Below the pieces are notes generated by a model. That model was not told the DNA's origin, did not search any database, and saw only the letters and a program-made list of their open reading frames with translations. A DNA stretch of 35,855 nucleotides from Lactobacillus sp. CBA3605 (GTDB taxonomy: Bacteria > Bacillota > Bacilli > Lactobacillales > Lactobacillaceae), in the NCBI RefSeq assembly GCF_002970915.1, contig NZ_CP027191.1, positions 1 through 35,855 of the forward strand. Direction: 5' to 3'. The translations under genes were made by a program, and so were the position numbers. Below, in pieces: positions 7,397 through 15,451 of this stretch; within the stretch, counting starts at the first letter, position 1; each line of letters starts with the position of its first letter.

Positions 7397-9433
7397 ATGA
7401 ATAAGCAACTAGAACGTGTTTCTTTTGCGGGGGCACTTGTTACTTTAGGAATTGTGTACGGTGATATTGGCACTTCACCATTGTATGTTATGAATGCATT
7501 GATTGGTGACGCCGGTAAAATGGGAAATATTTCTCCCAATTACGTGATTGGATCGATCTCGTTGATTTTTTGGACATTAATGATCATTACAACGTTGAAG
7601 TATGTTGTCATTGCAATGCAAGCCGATAATAAGCGTGAGGGCGGAATTTTTGCTTTATATGCATTGGTTCGAAAAAATTCAAAATGGTTAATTTGGCCAG
7701 CCTTGATTGGCGGGGCGGCCATTTTGGCCGATGGAACATTAACTCCTGCAGTAACTGTGACTTCAGCCATTGAGGGATTAAAAAAACAACACCTTGGCCC
7801 TGTGGTGTTTAGTAATTCTCAACATAACGTCTTGATTATCACAACAGTTGTTCTACTCGTATTATTTATGATTCAACATTTTGGAACAGGTATGATTGGG
7901 AAATCCTTTGGACCAGTGATGATTTTATGGTTTGGCTTTTTGGCTGTCTTTGGAATCGTTAATCTAATCAATTATCCAATGATATTGAAGGCTATTTCTC
8001 CTTATTATGCAATTAGGATACTATTCAGTCCAGTTAACAAAGTGGGAATCTTTATACTTGGAAGTATCTTTTTGGCAACCACAGGAGCAGAGGCTTTATA
8101 TTCCGATATGGGTCACGTTGGCAAGCAGAATATTTATGTAACATGGCCACTAGTATATAGTACCCTATTTTTAAATTACTTAGGTCAAGGTGCTTGGATA
8201 ATTAGACATGCAGGTGATACTGCTTACAGGAACTTATCGAACTTAAATCCTTTTTATGAAATGCTCCCCGGAACTTGGCGCCTAGTTGGCATTTTGCTAG
8301 CCACACTCGCTGCAATTATTGCCTCTCAAGCGTTGATTACGGGTTCTTACACTTTAGTCGATGAAGCAATTGGCTTAAAATTTTTACCTAGAATGGTTAT
8401 TAGACATCCAAGTAATATAAAAAATCAAATTTATATTGCAACTGTTAACTGGATGCTATGTATAATAACAATTAGTGTAGTCTGGTTCTTTGGTAGTTCA
8501 CAAAAAATGGAGGCCGCGTATGGTTTAGCGATCACTATTACCATGCTTATGACTACTGTGCTTTTGCATGAATTCTTAAAGAAACACCTGGCTAAGGGAA
8601 CAGCACTTATAATTGCCTTGTTTTTTGGTTTTATTGAGTTAATCTTTCTAATTTCAAGTTTGGTTAAGTTTATTCATGGCGGTTATGTTACGTTAACAAT
8701 CATGTTGGGCATTCTTTATATTATGTGGCTTTGGTACTTTGGAAATAAACGAAGAGACCATTATGAGAAAGAAAGCGAGTATGTTTCACTTCTTGACTAT
8801 CGTGATCAACTCTCTAAATTAAGCGCAGACAATACAGTACCTTTGTTCACGACTAACTTAGTGTATATGACTAAAATTAAGGGTGATTACCAAATTAAGC
8901 GTAGTACCATGTATTCTATTCTCGACAGACAACCTAAAAGAGCTAAAGTTTATTGGTTTGTTACAGTCAATGAAACCAATGCACCTTATGAAAGTAATTA
9001 TACAGTTGATTTACTTGAGACGCATAATGTTGTTAACGTTCAATTTTACTTAGGGTTTAGGAAATCTCAATCCGTTAGTGTCTATTTACATCAAGTTGTA
9101 AATCATCTAGTGGAACAAGGTATTTTAGAACCACAAATACCCACGTATTCAACAGAGCGACAACGGAAAGTCGGCGACTTTAAGTTTGTTATTATAAAGG
9201 AACAACCAGCAGATTTAATTGTCAATGATAAGTTAAGCTCGTTAGATAGAAGATTGATTGGCGGGCGCATCTATTTGCAGAAAATTACGGCCTCACCTAT
9301 TTCATGGTATGGTTTGGAGTTTAGCAATGTCATAGAAGAAAGTTCTCCGTTATTTATTACTCAAGATCAGGATCAATACTTAATCCAAAAGAAAATTTAT
9401 CATCGAGGCAGATTAAGTAAGACTGAAAAATGA
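7397..9433 (+). CDS. kup: KUP-family potassium uptake permease
   Basis: The N-terminus carries the family signature [15 protein letters not shown] at about residues 17-31. About twelve hydrophobic segments follow up to residue 430, including the conserved [10 protein letters not shown] and [11 protein letters not shown] motifs. A soluble cytoplasmic tail of roughly 240 residues completes it. The length of 678 residues is normal. ATG at 7397 is preceded by TTGGAGG. The protein imports K+ with H+ across the cell membrane, an immediate response to osmotic stress and useful at low pH. No c-di-AMP riboswitch-like leader is visible in the 114 bases upstream. It belongs functionally with napA, clcA and the betaine transporter on this plasmid. 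Confidence 0.95.
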   Translation: MNKQLERVSFAGALVTLGIVYGDIGTSPLYVMNALIGDAGKMGNISPNYVIGSISLIFWTLMIITTLKYVVIAMQADNKREGGIFALYALVRKNSKWLIWPALIGGAAILADGTLTPAVTVTSAIEGLKKQHLGPVVFSNSQHNVLIITTVVLLVLFMIQHFGTGMIGKSFGPVMILWFGFLAVFGIVNLINYPMILKAISPYYAIRILFSPVNKVGIFILGSIFLATTGAEALYSDMGHVGKQNIYVTWPLVYSTLFLNYLGQGAWIIRHAGDTAYRNLSNLNPFYEMLPGTWRLVGILLATLAAIIASQALITGSYTLVDEAIGLKFLPRMVIRHPSNIKNQIYIATVNWMLCIITISVVWFFGSSQKMEAAYGLAITITMLMTTVLLHEFLKKHLAKGTALIIALFFGFIELIFLISSLVKFIHGGYVTLTIMLGILYIMWLWYFGNKRRDHYEKESEYVSLLDYRDQLSKLSADNTVPLFTTNLVYMTKIKGDYQIKRSTMYSILDRQPKRAKVYWFVTVNETNAPYESNYTVDLLETHNVVNVQFYLGFRKSQSVSVYLHQVVNHLVEQGILEPQIPTYSTERQRKVGDFKFVIIKEQPADLIVNDKLSSLDRRLIGGRIYLQKITASPISWYGLEFSNVIEESSPLFITQDQDQYLIQKKIYHRGRLSKTEK

Positions 9434-9487
9434 GTATGCAGTAGTTTAAGTGCAACAACTAAGTTAGAAAAATTATATTTAGTTTTA

Positions 9488-9505
9488 GGTAGATTGTAAA
9501 ATTAA
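9488..9505 (+). repeat. Solitary IS30 terminal-repeat fragment
   Basis: GGTAGATTGTAAAATTAA is identical to the outer 18 bases of the IS30 repeat at 11653. It lies 55 bases after kup with no transposase sequence. With the fragment at 7264 it brackets the kup gene in the same orientation. Confidence 0.6.
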
Positions 9506-9575
9506 CCTTCAATGCATATTAATAATATTTCTAACGTTCATAATGCTCCTGTGTCAATAAATGGCACATCTTTTT

Positions 9576-10343
9576 CTAAACACTCGTTCTAATTCTGTCG
9601 GAATTAAACCAACTGATGTAATTTGAGGTTCGGATTACCAAGTCCTCAAAATTGGAAAAAGTTGTTTGAAAGGCAAACTCTCTCTTCAACAATGAGTGAA
9701 AAGCTTCAATTGGCCCATTATCATAAGGATAACCTTGTTTTGAGTATGAGTGGCTAATCTGATGCCGTTCAAGTAAAGTTTCAACTTCGTTGCTGGTGTA
9801 CTGTGAACCCATGTCAGAGTGAAAATATTGTGGCTTTTGATGACATTCAAGCGCCTGATTAATCGTTTCTACAACTAACGTCGCCTCCATCTGACGACCA
9901 ATCTTGAAAGCAAGAACTTGATGAACCTTTGGTTCGTAAATAGAACTGAGATAAACCCAGGTTCCTGGACGTAATTCCAAATAAGTAATGTCAGCACGCC
10001 ATATCCTTGCATTGGGCTGGTGCTTGATTAAATTGGGGCGTTGCGAATGATCCACATGAGTGCCAGGTTTTTTAAATCGCCGATTCATTAAAGAGTGAAT
10101 CTCCATTTCCCTCATTAATCGTAAAATTCGTTTTGACCCAACACAGATGCCTGACTTGCGAAGCACCATCGTTATTCGTGGATAACCATAGGCACGATAA
10201 TTATTTTCCCAAATCAATTTAATTTTTTCTTTGAGCTGATTATCAACACGTTCGTGTTGACTAGGTTGATATCTTTTCCAATGGTAATAGGTGCTGCGCG
10301 GTAATTTCAGTGCCGAAAGAATAATTGATAAGCGGTGTCGCAA
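9576..10343 (-). CDS. IS3-family transposase OrfB
   Basis: The 255-residue integrase-like catalytic protein has the N-terminal HTH_21-type segment (YRAYGYPRITMVLRKSG). The DDE triad is visible as RADITY, HSDMGSQY and PIEAFHSLLK. The annotated TTG start is probably not used. The frame is open upstream across the end of OrfA, so it is most likely made as an OrfAB fusion by -1 frameshifting. It ends 32 bases from the element's end. Confidence 0.92.
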   Translation of the reverse strand: MRHRLSIILSALKLPRSTYYHWKRYQPSQHERVDNQLKEKIKLIWENNYRAYGYPRITMVLRKSGICVGSKRILRLMREMEIHSLMNRRFKKPGTHVDHSQRPNLIKHQPNARIWRADITYLELRPGTWVYLSSIYEPKVHQVLAFKIGRQMEATLVVETINQALECHQKPQYFHSDMGSQYTSNEVETLLERHQISHSYSKQGYPYDNGPIEAFHSLLKREFAFQTTFSNFEDLVIRTSNYISWFNSDRIRTSV

Positions 10344-10381
10344 TAACTGATCTTCTATGAAGACAAGGCAATTAATTCGTC

Positions 10382-10645
10382 CTAATGCTTTCCCAGTAAC
10401 ACCGCCGCAGCTTTTAAAATTTCAAGTTCCTCCTTTAATCGCTGATTTTCCTTTTGAAGTTGTTTGAATTCTTTGGACGTTACTTCAGTACCGTCTTCTA
10501 GCTCAACTGATTTAGCGTCTTTAACCCAGTTATGAATTGCGGCTGGAGAAACACCGTATTCCTCGGAAAGCGAGCGAATAGATCTTTTCTCTTCACGATG
10601 CATCTTCACAATGCTGGCTTTAAAATCATCTTGATATCGTTTCAT
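10382..10645 (-). CDS. IS3-family transposase OrfA
   Basis: The 87-residue protein has an N-terminal helix-turn-helix (RSIRSLSEEYGVSPAAIHNW) and a C-terminal leucine-zipper-like helix (KEFKQLQKENQRLKEELEIL). Its last codons read CTG GGA AAG CAT TAG. The heptamer G GGA AAG has the X-XXY-YYZ form of a programmed -1 slippery site. The -1 frame is open from there into OrfB, allowing an OrfAB fusion transposase. Confidence 0.9.
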   Translation of the reverse strand: MKRYQDDFKASIVKMHREEKRSIRSLSEEYGVSPAAIHNWVKDAKSVELEDGTEVTSKEFKQLQKENQRLKEELEILKAAAVLLGKH

Positions 10646-10796
10646 TGGAATGCTCCTATCTTGTTTTATTAATTATGGCACAACTGTTCAGAAATTTATG
10701 TACCAAATACTAGGATAGGAGCATAATGAGTTTGAATCAATTTATTATAATAAGAATTATAAATAGTTTATCGACAGATTTTAGAGTTTCTATTAA

Positions 10797-10988
10797 CCCG
10801 AGCCAATCAACGATGCTGCTAAACCGGTTCAGGCTGGTCAAACAGAGGCTACTAATTTTGTAGATCAATGGTTGCCTCGAACTGATGAAACTGACCAACG
10901 ACATATGACACTGAGGGGCTTATTACTATTAGCCATGAGTAGTTTGTTATAACTCTTCGGAATGACTCAGCGGCAGTACAAAGAATAG
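10797..10988 (+). pseudogene. C-terminal remnant of an LPxTG-type surface protein
   Basis: The frame reads PEPINDAAKPVQAG..., then LPRTDETDQRHMTLRG, a hydrophobic run LLLLAMSSLL, an in-frame TAA at about 10950 and LFGMTQRQYKE. A sortase motif (LPRTD), a hydrophobic helix and a charged tail form the standard cell-wall anchor. The stop falls within the helix and the upstream gene is absent. This is a dead anchor fragment of a lost adhesin-like protein, next to the IS3 element. Confidence 0.65.
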
Positions 10989-10999
10989 GATGATATTAT

Positions 11000-11437
11000 A
11001 TGCTAAATCAGCAGCAAATTAAGAACCAGTTTGAGAGCTTAACAACCCTGCAAGCTATTCAGAATCAGGCATACCAGATGTTAGTGCAAGGACTGGCCAA
11101 AACTGAATTTTCAATGCGTGAGTGGGGAATATTAGTCTATCTTGAACAACATGGGCAAGCTACTGCTAGTGAATTAGCTGATGCATTCACGGTCACGCGC
11201 ACACTAATTTCCAGGAATACTTGGCGATTGATTCAAGATAATTTAATTCAATCACAAGTGAATCCAAATGATCGACGAATTGTTTGGCTATCTTTGACTG
11301 TTAATGGCCAAGAAAGGGTCCAGGAAGGTGTTCGGCAAGTGCAAGCGAACTTAAAAGCTTTCAACCAGAGTCACGATCTGGAGAAGCTGACTAAACAAGT
11401 GGAAACTTTGTCACAACAACTTGCTAGGATAAATTAA
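11000..11437 (+). CDS. MarR-family transcriptional regulator
   Basis: The 145-residue protein has the MarR winged-helix layout: N-terminal helix, FSMREWGILVYLEQHG, the HTH ATASELADAFTVTRTLISR and the wing DNLIQSQVNPNDRRIVWLSLT, then C-terminal dimerisation helices. ATG at 11000 follows AGGATG. It overlaps nothing and is followed by its own terminator. No obvious target operon is adjacent, since the upstream gene is an anchor remnant and IS debris lies downstream. Its ligand and regulon cannot be read from context. Confidence 0.85.
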   Translation: MLNQQQIKNQFESLTTLQAIQNQAYQMLVQGLAKTEFSMREWGILVYLEQHGQATASELADAFTVTRTLISRNTWRLIQDNLIQSQVNPNDRRIVWLSLTVNGQERVQEGVRQVQANLKAFNQSHDLEKLTKQVETLSQQLARIN

Positions 11438-11477
11438 AGTTTTTTCAAGATAAGTCAAGATGTACTAATGTAAATAA

Positions 11478-11524
11478 AGATCAGTCTGTTAAAATCTTTG
11501 GGTTTTGGCAGACCGGTCTTTTAT
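11478..11524 (+). terminator. Terminator after marR
   Basis: AAGATCAGTCTG pairs imperfectly with CAGACCGGTCTT around a GT-rich loop, followed by TTTTATT, 40 bases after the marR stop. Confidence 0.7.
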
Positions 11525-11652
11525 TGAAATGAAGAAAATTTAAACATTAAGATTATTTTAGTCTCGTGACAATAATCATTTTGTATACCTAAGTAATTAA
11601 TCGAGCATTGCAAGTGGCAAAGTTTCTCACCATTAAAAAAGCTTAGATATAT

Positions 11653-11705
11653 GGTAGATTGTAAAATTAATCCGAACAGCGTTCGGATTAATTTTACAAT
11701 CTACC
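11653..11705. repeat. 53-bp MITE-like pair of inverted IS30 ends
   Basis: Two perfect 25-bp inverted repeats (11653-11677 and 11681-11705) are separated only by AGC. Each is the IS30 terminal repeat beginning GGTAGATTGTAAAATTAATC, with the outer ends facing outward. It looks like an IS30 deleted of everything but its ends. It directly abuts an IS30 transposase tail at 11706. Confidence 0.85.
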
Positions 11706-11872
11706 TATTTTTATCCTAAAGGGACTCGTTTTGAGCACATTAGTGCTCAAGATTTAACGACGACGTTACTCCAAATTAACCAGCGACCGCTTAAAATACT
11801 CGACTGGCAAACACCGTATCAGGTTATGCTGACAAATTTGTCCAAAAATTCGGATTAAATTTGCAATCTACC
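11706..11872 (+). pseudogene. IS30 transposase 3' remnant with right terminal repeat
   Basis: The frame reads YFYPKGTRFEHISAQDL... to ...NLSKNSD with TAA at 11856-11858, the last 50 residues of the transposase whose larger copy is at 467-1396. The terminal repeat (…TTTGCAATCTACC) ends at 11872. It is joined exactly to a truncated hsdS, so this element or a rearrangement at its end removed the front of hsdS. Confidence 0.88.
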
Positions 11873-11873
11873 A

Positions 11874-12602
11874 CACCTCGACACCCTCATCGCAGTCAAC
11901 CAGCGTAAGTTAGCTAAGCTTAAGGCACTTAAACAGGGCTATTTGCAGAAATTGTTCCCCAAAAATGGGAGCAAGTTCCCAGAATTAAGATTTTTAGGGT
12001 TTGCTGACGCTTGGGAACAGCGTAAGTTCTTCGACAACATTAGACGTACAGTAGATTTTCGTGGACGTACTCCCAAAAAACTGGATATGGATTGGAGCGA
12101 GTCTGGATATCTTGCCCTTTCAGCTCTTAATGTAAAAAATGGTTATATTGATCCATCTGCTGATGCACATTATGGAAATCAAAAACTATATGATAAGTGG
12201 ATGACTGGAAAAGAACTTTATAAGGGCCAAGTATTATTTACCACAGAGGCACCAATGGGAAATGTGGCACAAATACCGGACAACAACAAATATATTCTCA
12301 GTCAATGAACAATCGCTTTTGATGTTGCTTCAGATAAAATCACAAATGATTTCTTGGCTGTCTTGTTACGTTCGCCGAAATCATTTAATGAATTATCATC
12401 CTTATCAAGCGGCGGTACTGCGAAAGGTGTTAGTCAAAGATCTTTATCACAGTTCAAAGTAACACTACCTAAAAGTTTACAAGAACAAAAGAAAATTGGC
12501 ATTTTTTTCAAACAACTCGACAAGACTATCGCTCTTTATCAGCGTAAACTTGAAAAACTCCAGGAACTCAAAAAAGGATATCTACAAAAGATGTTTTGCT
12601 GA
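11874..12602 (+). pseudogene. hsdS: hsdS, type I restriction specificity subunit, 5'-truncated with in-frame TGA
   Basis: The frame begins at the IS junction with the central conserved region (LDTLIAVNQRKLAKLKALKQ). It continues through a second target-recognition domain (FADAWEQRKFF to about [12 protein letters not shown]) and ends with the C-terminal conserved repeat ([20 protein letters not shown]). A TGA at 12306-12308 in ILSQ-stop-TIAFD is most simply a CGA to TGA change. The first recognition domain and the hsdR/hsdM genes are absent. HsdS genes recombine through exactly these conserved repeats, so it could serve as a silent cassette donor, but as a gene it is dead. Confidence 0.9.
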
Positions 12603-12661
12603 TACTTAATGCAATCAAATTGGGCTTCTAGGAAGCTTGATACCTTAATGTTTATTGTGGC

Positions 12662-12690
12662 TTGGTCAATCCATCATTTCTTTGTATGCT
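12662..12690 (+). promoter_or_regulatory. Promoter of toxin mRNA, copy 2 (degraded -10)
   Basis: TTGGTC (12662-12667) and TATGCT (12685-12690) are spaced by 17 bases, as in copy 1. Here the -10 has drifted from TATAAT, predicting weaker expression. Confidence 0.6.
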
Positions 12691-12772
12691 TGACTAAGCA
12701 ATTTTAAGGGCAGTGACTGTCTTTTCCCTTGCGAGTTGACATGGAATAATCTTCAAGAAGGTTTCACAGTCA

Positions 12773-12862
12773 ATGAGCGTCTTCCAGACAGTCTCGCTGA
12801 TATTGCTGTTTGGCACATTTTTAATCGTGCTACTCAACTATATCAACAAGCACTACCAATAA
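12773..12862 (+). CDS. Fst/Lpt-like type I toxin peptide, 29 residues (copy 2)
   Basis: The peptide starts MSVFQTVSLILLFGT and ends NYINKHYQ. It has the same length and one-helix architecture as copy 1 at 5000-5089, with substitutions throughout. The acidic and basic residues of the tail are partly lost (SYIDKHHK became NYINKHYQ). The leader, including the AAGAAGGTTTCACAGTCA before the ATG, is conserved. It follows an hsdS 3' end by 170 bases, as copy 1 does. The weakened promoter and looser terminator suggest it is decaying or silenced. Cross-protection by the other copy's antisense RNA is possible but unproven. Confidence 0.72.
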   Translation: MSVFQTVSLILLFGTFLIVLLNYINKHYQ

Positions 12863-12986
12863 AAAAGCCTCCCTACATAACTTTGAACGGTTATGGGGCG
12901 CCTTGATATCGTTCTTTAGCTAAGGCCACCGCCTTTGAAGCGGCTTGCGCGGGAAGCCCTGTTTTCGATGGTACTTCCTTTTGCTG
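12860..12986 (-). ncRNA. Candidate antisense RNA, copy 2 of the Fst-like module
   Basis: On the minus strand a TATAAT (complement of 12992-12997) precedes sequence matching the copy 1 antisense region, including CCGCTTCAAAGGCGGTGGC at about 12925-12943. The RNA would run toward the toxin stop and end in the imperfect hairpin near 12865-12900 followed by TTTTTT. No clear -35 is seen. Confidence 0.45.
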
Positions 12987-13234
12987 TTTTTATTATAACG
13001 TGGTTATAACTGACTTTCGATCATTTTTAAGCATGACTCCTACGGTGGTGTAATGTACCGAACAATTTGTCCGTCATTACATCATAGGAACCCCTTTATC
13101 TTGGCCTTCCAAAAGAGCTAAATCTTGATACGTTCATCTGCGGTAAGTAAGTATAGGTCCTTTGTGGTCGTCTTTTCTTTTGATTTTGACACGCAAAATT
13201 ATTACCGAGGAAGTCACCGAATGTCTCAAATTTG

Positions 13235-13567
13235 GGGCAAGACTTCAAAACAACTTATGAGATTTATCAAGACATCATAAAGTCTTTGCGCATTCATAAT
13301 ACAAACCTATTTCATTAGTTCCTATGCCAATATCATCAACTAATTAAACAAATGGGCACAACCATCAAAAGCTTTAAGAAGTACCGGAAACAGGCCCTGA
13401 ACGCCGTTGAATCACCATATTCAAACGGTTATTTAGAGGGCAACATCGGCCGAATTAAGAAGATTAAAAACACTGCTTTTGGCTTCCGTAATTGGGAGAA
13501 CTTTGTCAACCGTATTAAGATTCAACGCCAATGGCTTCACCCAGCACGTCAAACTGTGACGGTATAA
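13235..13567 (+). pseudogene. ISL3-family transposase remnant (C-terminal)
   Basis: The frame reads QDFKTTYEIYQDIIKSL, has an amber stop at 13316-13318, and continues as TTIKSFKKYRKQALNAVESP, YSNGYLEGNIGRIKKIKNTA and FGFRNWENFVNRIK. The E of GYLEGNIGRIK is the last acid of the ISL3 DDE core. No N-terminal half or paired inverted repeats are visible. Confidence 0.82.
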
Positions 13568-13636
13568 AAAAGTACCTAGACCAATTAAGCTCCAGATACT
13601 TCATAAGGATTCCATCAACTTCACATGACAAATAAC

Positions 13637-13669
13637 AAAAAAACTGGCATTGGTGTGGTCCAATGCCAG
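13637..13669 (-). terminator. Terminator of the betaine transporter operon
   Basis: On the minus strand CTGGCATTGG and CCAATGCCAG form a perfect 10-bp stem with a 6-base loop, followed by TTTTTTT. It lies 18 bases past the opuAC-like stop. Confidence 0.93.
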
Positions 13670-13686
13670 AAATTTTACAGCCAATA

Positions 13687-14604
13687 TCATTTGTTTTTTA
13701 GATCATCAACAGTATTAATATTCTTCATATATTTGGGAACTGCCAACCCTGTTTGAGCACCCTTCAAATTTTTGCGCAATTGAACATACTTACCTTTGTA
13801 CTTCTTGGCATACAAGCCATGGGTAACTGGTAACTCAGCAGTCAAGGAAGCGTCAGAACTACCATTAGCTATCGAATTCCACATAACTCCCACGTCTAAC
13901 TGTTGCATTGTAGCTTTATATCCTTTTTGCTTCAACAAAGTCGTTACTAAAGTGGTTGTCGCAATTTCATAGTCATATGGTGTATAAACTAATTTAATTT
14001 TTTTGCCATGACCGTTTGGCACCCCCGCTGTCCATGCTTTGACTTGTTTAGGATGGTTTTTAATAAACTGATTGACCGCTTTTTGCTTATTCATGCCACC
14101 GTTTATGTTCAGCATTACTGGATTTGACATTGAAATTGTCCAATGGAAATTCTTTAGTAACTTAGTAGCACCTGGATTATCTTTTTCCAACCCTTTACGT
14201 GTAATGGTGCGCATTGATTCACCATTACCATAAACATGTTTTGGATCTTTTAAAAATTTCAACGAATATTTAGCAACCATCCAGTGTGGCTGCCAGCCAG
14301 TAACAACGATAGGCTGTTTATTTTTAACTGCCTTGGATAACGTGCTAATCATCGCAGCTGTAGAACTTGGCATGATCTGCCAGTTAGCCTGTTTCAACTT
14401 ATATTTTGACAACAATGTTTGTGTATTAGCCATTTCACCCGCACCAGCTTCGATCCCTGTAATCGTATAATTGATTTGCGGTCCTAACTTTTTATGTGAG
14501 TCGTATTCAGCTGGTTTAGCACAAGCACTAACTATGGCTGTCAAACATATAATCACTGTGGCCATTTGCAAATAACGGAGAATTCTTTTCTTCAAACTAA
14601 TCAT
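13687..14604 (-). CDS. opuAC: Glycine betaine/proline-type ABC transporter substrate-binding lipoprotein
   Basis: The 305-residue protein has a basic N-terminus and hydrophobic signal ending in a lipobox (TAIVSAC, lipidated Cys about residue 28). It would be anchored outside the membrane. The OpuAC/ProX-type domain includes ITGIEAGAGEMANTQTLLSK, IVVTGWQPHWMVAKY with aromatic residues of the kind that cage quaternary amines, and NGHGKKIKLVYTPYDYEIAT. It is the last gene of a three-gene operon, 7 bases after the permease, and is followed by a strong terminator. It captures a compatible solute, most likely glycine betaine. Choline or carnitine cannot be excluded. Confidence 0.9.
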   Translation of the reverse strand: MISLKKRILRYLQMATVIICLTAIVSACAKPAEYDSHKKLGPQINYTITGIEAGAGEMANTQTLLSKYKLKQANWQIMPSSTAAMISTLSKAVKNKQPIVVTGWQPHWMVAKYSLKFLKDPKHVYGNGESMRTITRKGLEKDNPGATKLLKNFHWTISMSNPVMLNINGGMNKQKAVNQFIKNHPKQVKAWTAGVPNGHGKKIKLVYTPYDYEIATTTLVTTLLKQKGYKATMQQLDVGVMWNSIANGSSDASLTAELPVTHGLYAKKYKGKYVQLRKNLKGAQTGLAVPKYMKNINTVDDLKNK

Positions 14605-14611
14605 TCCCCCT

Positions 14612-15451
14612 TTATTTGGATGTTTTGTTGAACGATTGTGTGATTCGATCCAAAATAATAGCTACAATAACCACAGCAATTCCTGCGGCAAATCCTGCCC
14701 CGGCATCATTACGCCCCACAGCAAAGTAAACCTGAGTTCCTAAACCAAGGGCGCCAATCATTGATGCAATCACGACCATTGAAAGTCCAAGCATCATCGT
14801 TTGATTAATTCCGGACATTATTGTTGTTTTTGCTAGTGGTAACTGTAATTTGATTAGCTTTTGCCAGCTGGTCGAGCCAAAGGAATCCGCTACCTCGATC
14901 AAGTCACTTGGCACCTGCCGGATGCCCAAGTTTGTCATTCGCACTGTCGGTGGCGTCGCAAAAATCACTGAAGCCAACACCCCCGGTACCATCCCGATAC
15001 CAAAAAATGAAACGGCCGGTATTAGATAAACAAACGCTGGCAAGGTCTGCATGAAGTCAAGAATTGGTTTGATTACGATCTCAGCTCTTGAACTTTTTGC
15101 CATCCAAATTCCAAGTGGAATCCCAACAACGATTGCAATCAAACTAGACGACAAAACTAACGTCAAGGTCTGGGTCATATCACGCCAGTATCCTAAGTTC
15201 CAGATCAATAACAGCCCCAAAACTTCAAACACCATGAAACTAATTTTCTTTTGTCCTCGTTTAACCCAGTACGTGAGTGCTAAGACCACCAAGATAAAGA
15301 CCCATTGCGGCAAGAAGTCAAAAGCCCATTGAATACCGTCAATGATTACCTGGAAAAAGATCGTCACACTATAAAAAAATCCGGTAAATTGACTCAGCCA
15401 GTCAACACCTGAGTTGATCCATTCCGCTAAAGGTATTTGTCCAATATTCAT
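14612..15451 (-). CDS. opuAB: Glycine betaine/proline-type ABC transporter permease
   Basis: The 279-residue membrane protein has about six to seven helices. The ABC permease coupling region is seen as IRQVPSDLIEVADSFGSTSW followed by LPLAKTTIMSGINQTMM, the EAA-loop pattern of ProW/OpuAB proteins. Its ATG overlaps the ATPase stop by one base (TAATG), implying translational coupling. It forms the membrane channel for the substrate-binding lipoprotein encoded next. The unfused permease resembles the B. subtilis opuA and Listeria gbu arrangement, not the fused Lactococcus OpuABC. Confidence 0.92.
   Translation of the reverse strand: MNIGQIPLAEWINSGVDWLSQFTGFFYSVTIFFQVIIDGIQWAFDFLPQWVFILVVLALTYWVKRGQKKISFMVFEVLGLLLIWNLGYWRDMTQTLTLVLSSSLIAIVVGIPLGIWMAKSSRAEIVIKPILDFMQTLPAFVYLIPAVSFFGIGMVPGVLASVIFATPPTVRMTNLGIRQVPSDLIEVADSFGSTSWQKLIKLQLPLAKTTIMSGINQTMMLGLSMVVIASMIGALGLGTQVYFAVGRNDAGAGFAAGIAVVIVAIILDRITQSFNKTSK

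Larger units (their letters stand above)
9544..10723 (-). mobile_element. Complete IS3-family element, copy 1 (1180 bp)
   Basis: The ends are TGCTCCT... at 9544 and ...AGGAGCA at 10723, flanked on both sides by TAA, a 3-bp target duplication. The two transposase proteins and all the flanking IS sequence I compared are the same as the copy at 20349-21528, which lies in the opposite orientation. The intact duplication shows a simple insertion at this site. Confidence 0.93.
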
